Source of the DNA: Williamwhitmania sp.
GTDB taxonomy: Bacteria; Bacteroidota; Bacteroidia; Bacteroidales; Williamwhitmaniaceae
DNA length: 54,685 bases
NCBI GenBank assembly: GCA_035529935.1
Contig: DATKVT010000209.1
Span: 1 to 54,685, forward strand
Direction: 5' to 3'
Below are positions 54,563-54,685 of the stretch, piece by piece. The notes under the pieces were generated by a model. The model saw nothing but the letters and a program-made list of their open reading frames with translations. It had not been told where the DNA came from and made no database searches. Position 1 is the stretch's first letter; the number at the start of each line of letters is the position of its first letter. Both the position numbers and the translations under genes were made by a program.

Positions 54563-54685
54563 TTAAGTAATAAGCATTTTATAGGAATGCGGTTGTATGG
54601 TCAGCATTCTGTCTAAAAGGTTGTCAAATAGACCTTTCCCCATAAAGCTACGGTTAAATCGGTAGGTATACTCATCGATATAGGA
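54563..54685 (-). mobile_element. IS1595/ISXO2-type transposase, C-terminal end (partial)
   Basis: On the minus strand an open frame enters from the right edge and runs 40 codons to a stop at 54563. Its start reads YIDEYTYRFNRS, close to the YLDEF-FRFNRR motif of the ISXO2-like DDE transposase domain near its C-terminus. The remainder, ending in HSYKMLIT, fits the end of such proteins. The rest of the element lies outside the window, so it cannot be told whether it is intact. Confidence 0.7.

Noticed and set aside
1-54685. tRNA, rRNA or CRISPR array
   Set aside because: All larger gaps were read for T-loop-like sequences and for regularly spaced repeats; none was found. A covariance-model search could still find a small RNA.

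Overview
The window is a chromosomal stretch of a member of the Bacteroidota, most likely of the order Bacteroidales. Four things point there. Many gaps carry the Bacteroidota promoter -7 box TAnnTTTG, and most start codons lack an obvious Shine-Dalgarno sequence. There is a type IX secretion type-B sorting domain. The RSH, Fur and PurA genes lie side by side. TamB, TonB/ExbBD, SurA and LptA-like genes show a Gram-negative envelope. Genus and species cannot be fixed from this sequence. No tRNA, rRNA or CRISPR array was found. The only sign of a mobile element is the last 40 codons of an IS1595/ISXO2-type transposase at the right edge.

Layout. 1-1.6 kb: PflX-like radical SAM protein and a SPOR lipoprotein. 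1.9-3.6 kb: MFS transporter. 4-13.5 kb (minus strand): FabK/nitronate-monooxygenase-like enzyme, a catalytic and a non-catalytic M16 peptidase, a fibronectin-type T9SS cargo protein, the (p)ppGpp enzyme, a Fur-family regulator and PurA. 13.6-17.6 kb: CLC channel with CBS domains and a lipoprotein prolyl oligopeptidase. 18-25.6 kb: four-PAS histidine kinase followed by aconitase, citrate synthase and isocitrate dehydrogenase, the oxidative arm leading to 2-oxoglutarate. 25.7-31.5 kb: esterase, short cytoplasmic GH13 enzyme, GlyA, a secreted WG-repeat protein and a TauE/SafE permease. 31.5-38.1 kb (minus strand): TamB, ExbB, ExbD, TonB. 38.1-42.4 kb: TsaD, a fused NMT1-domain sensor kinase/receiver, and YaaA. 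42.4-46.7 kb (minus strand): RecQ, DUF5063, DEDD exonuclease and RlmI with overlapping ends. 46.9-54.4 kb: GuaB, then three SurA/PpiC-type genes and an OstA/LptA-like gene, an outer-membrane biogenesis block.

Most genes are housekeeping. No clear new system was found. The points most worth following up are: the fused sensor kinase whose ATP-binding boxes look degraded; tamB lying just upstream of its own exbB-exbD-tonB set; overlapping divergent start codons of tamB and tsaD; a SurA-like lipoprotein lacking any parvulin signature between two parvulin genes; the catalytic/non-catalytic M16 pair in the stringent-response gene string; an Arg-to-Gln change at the NADP 2'-phosphate position of isocitrate dehydrogenase; an extra ~120-residue domain between the last two helices of the MFS transporter; and a near-palindrome over the predicted fur transcription start. 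Several annotated starts were moved to internal ATGs where upstream promoters, overlaps or signal peptides argue for it.
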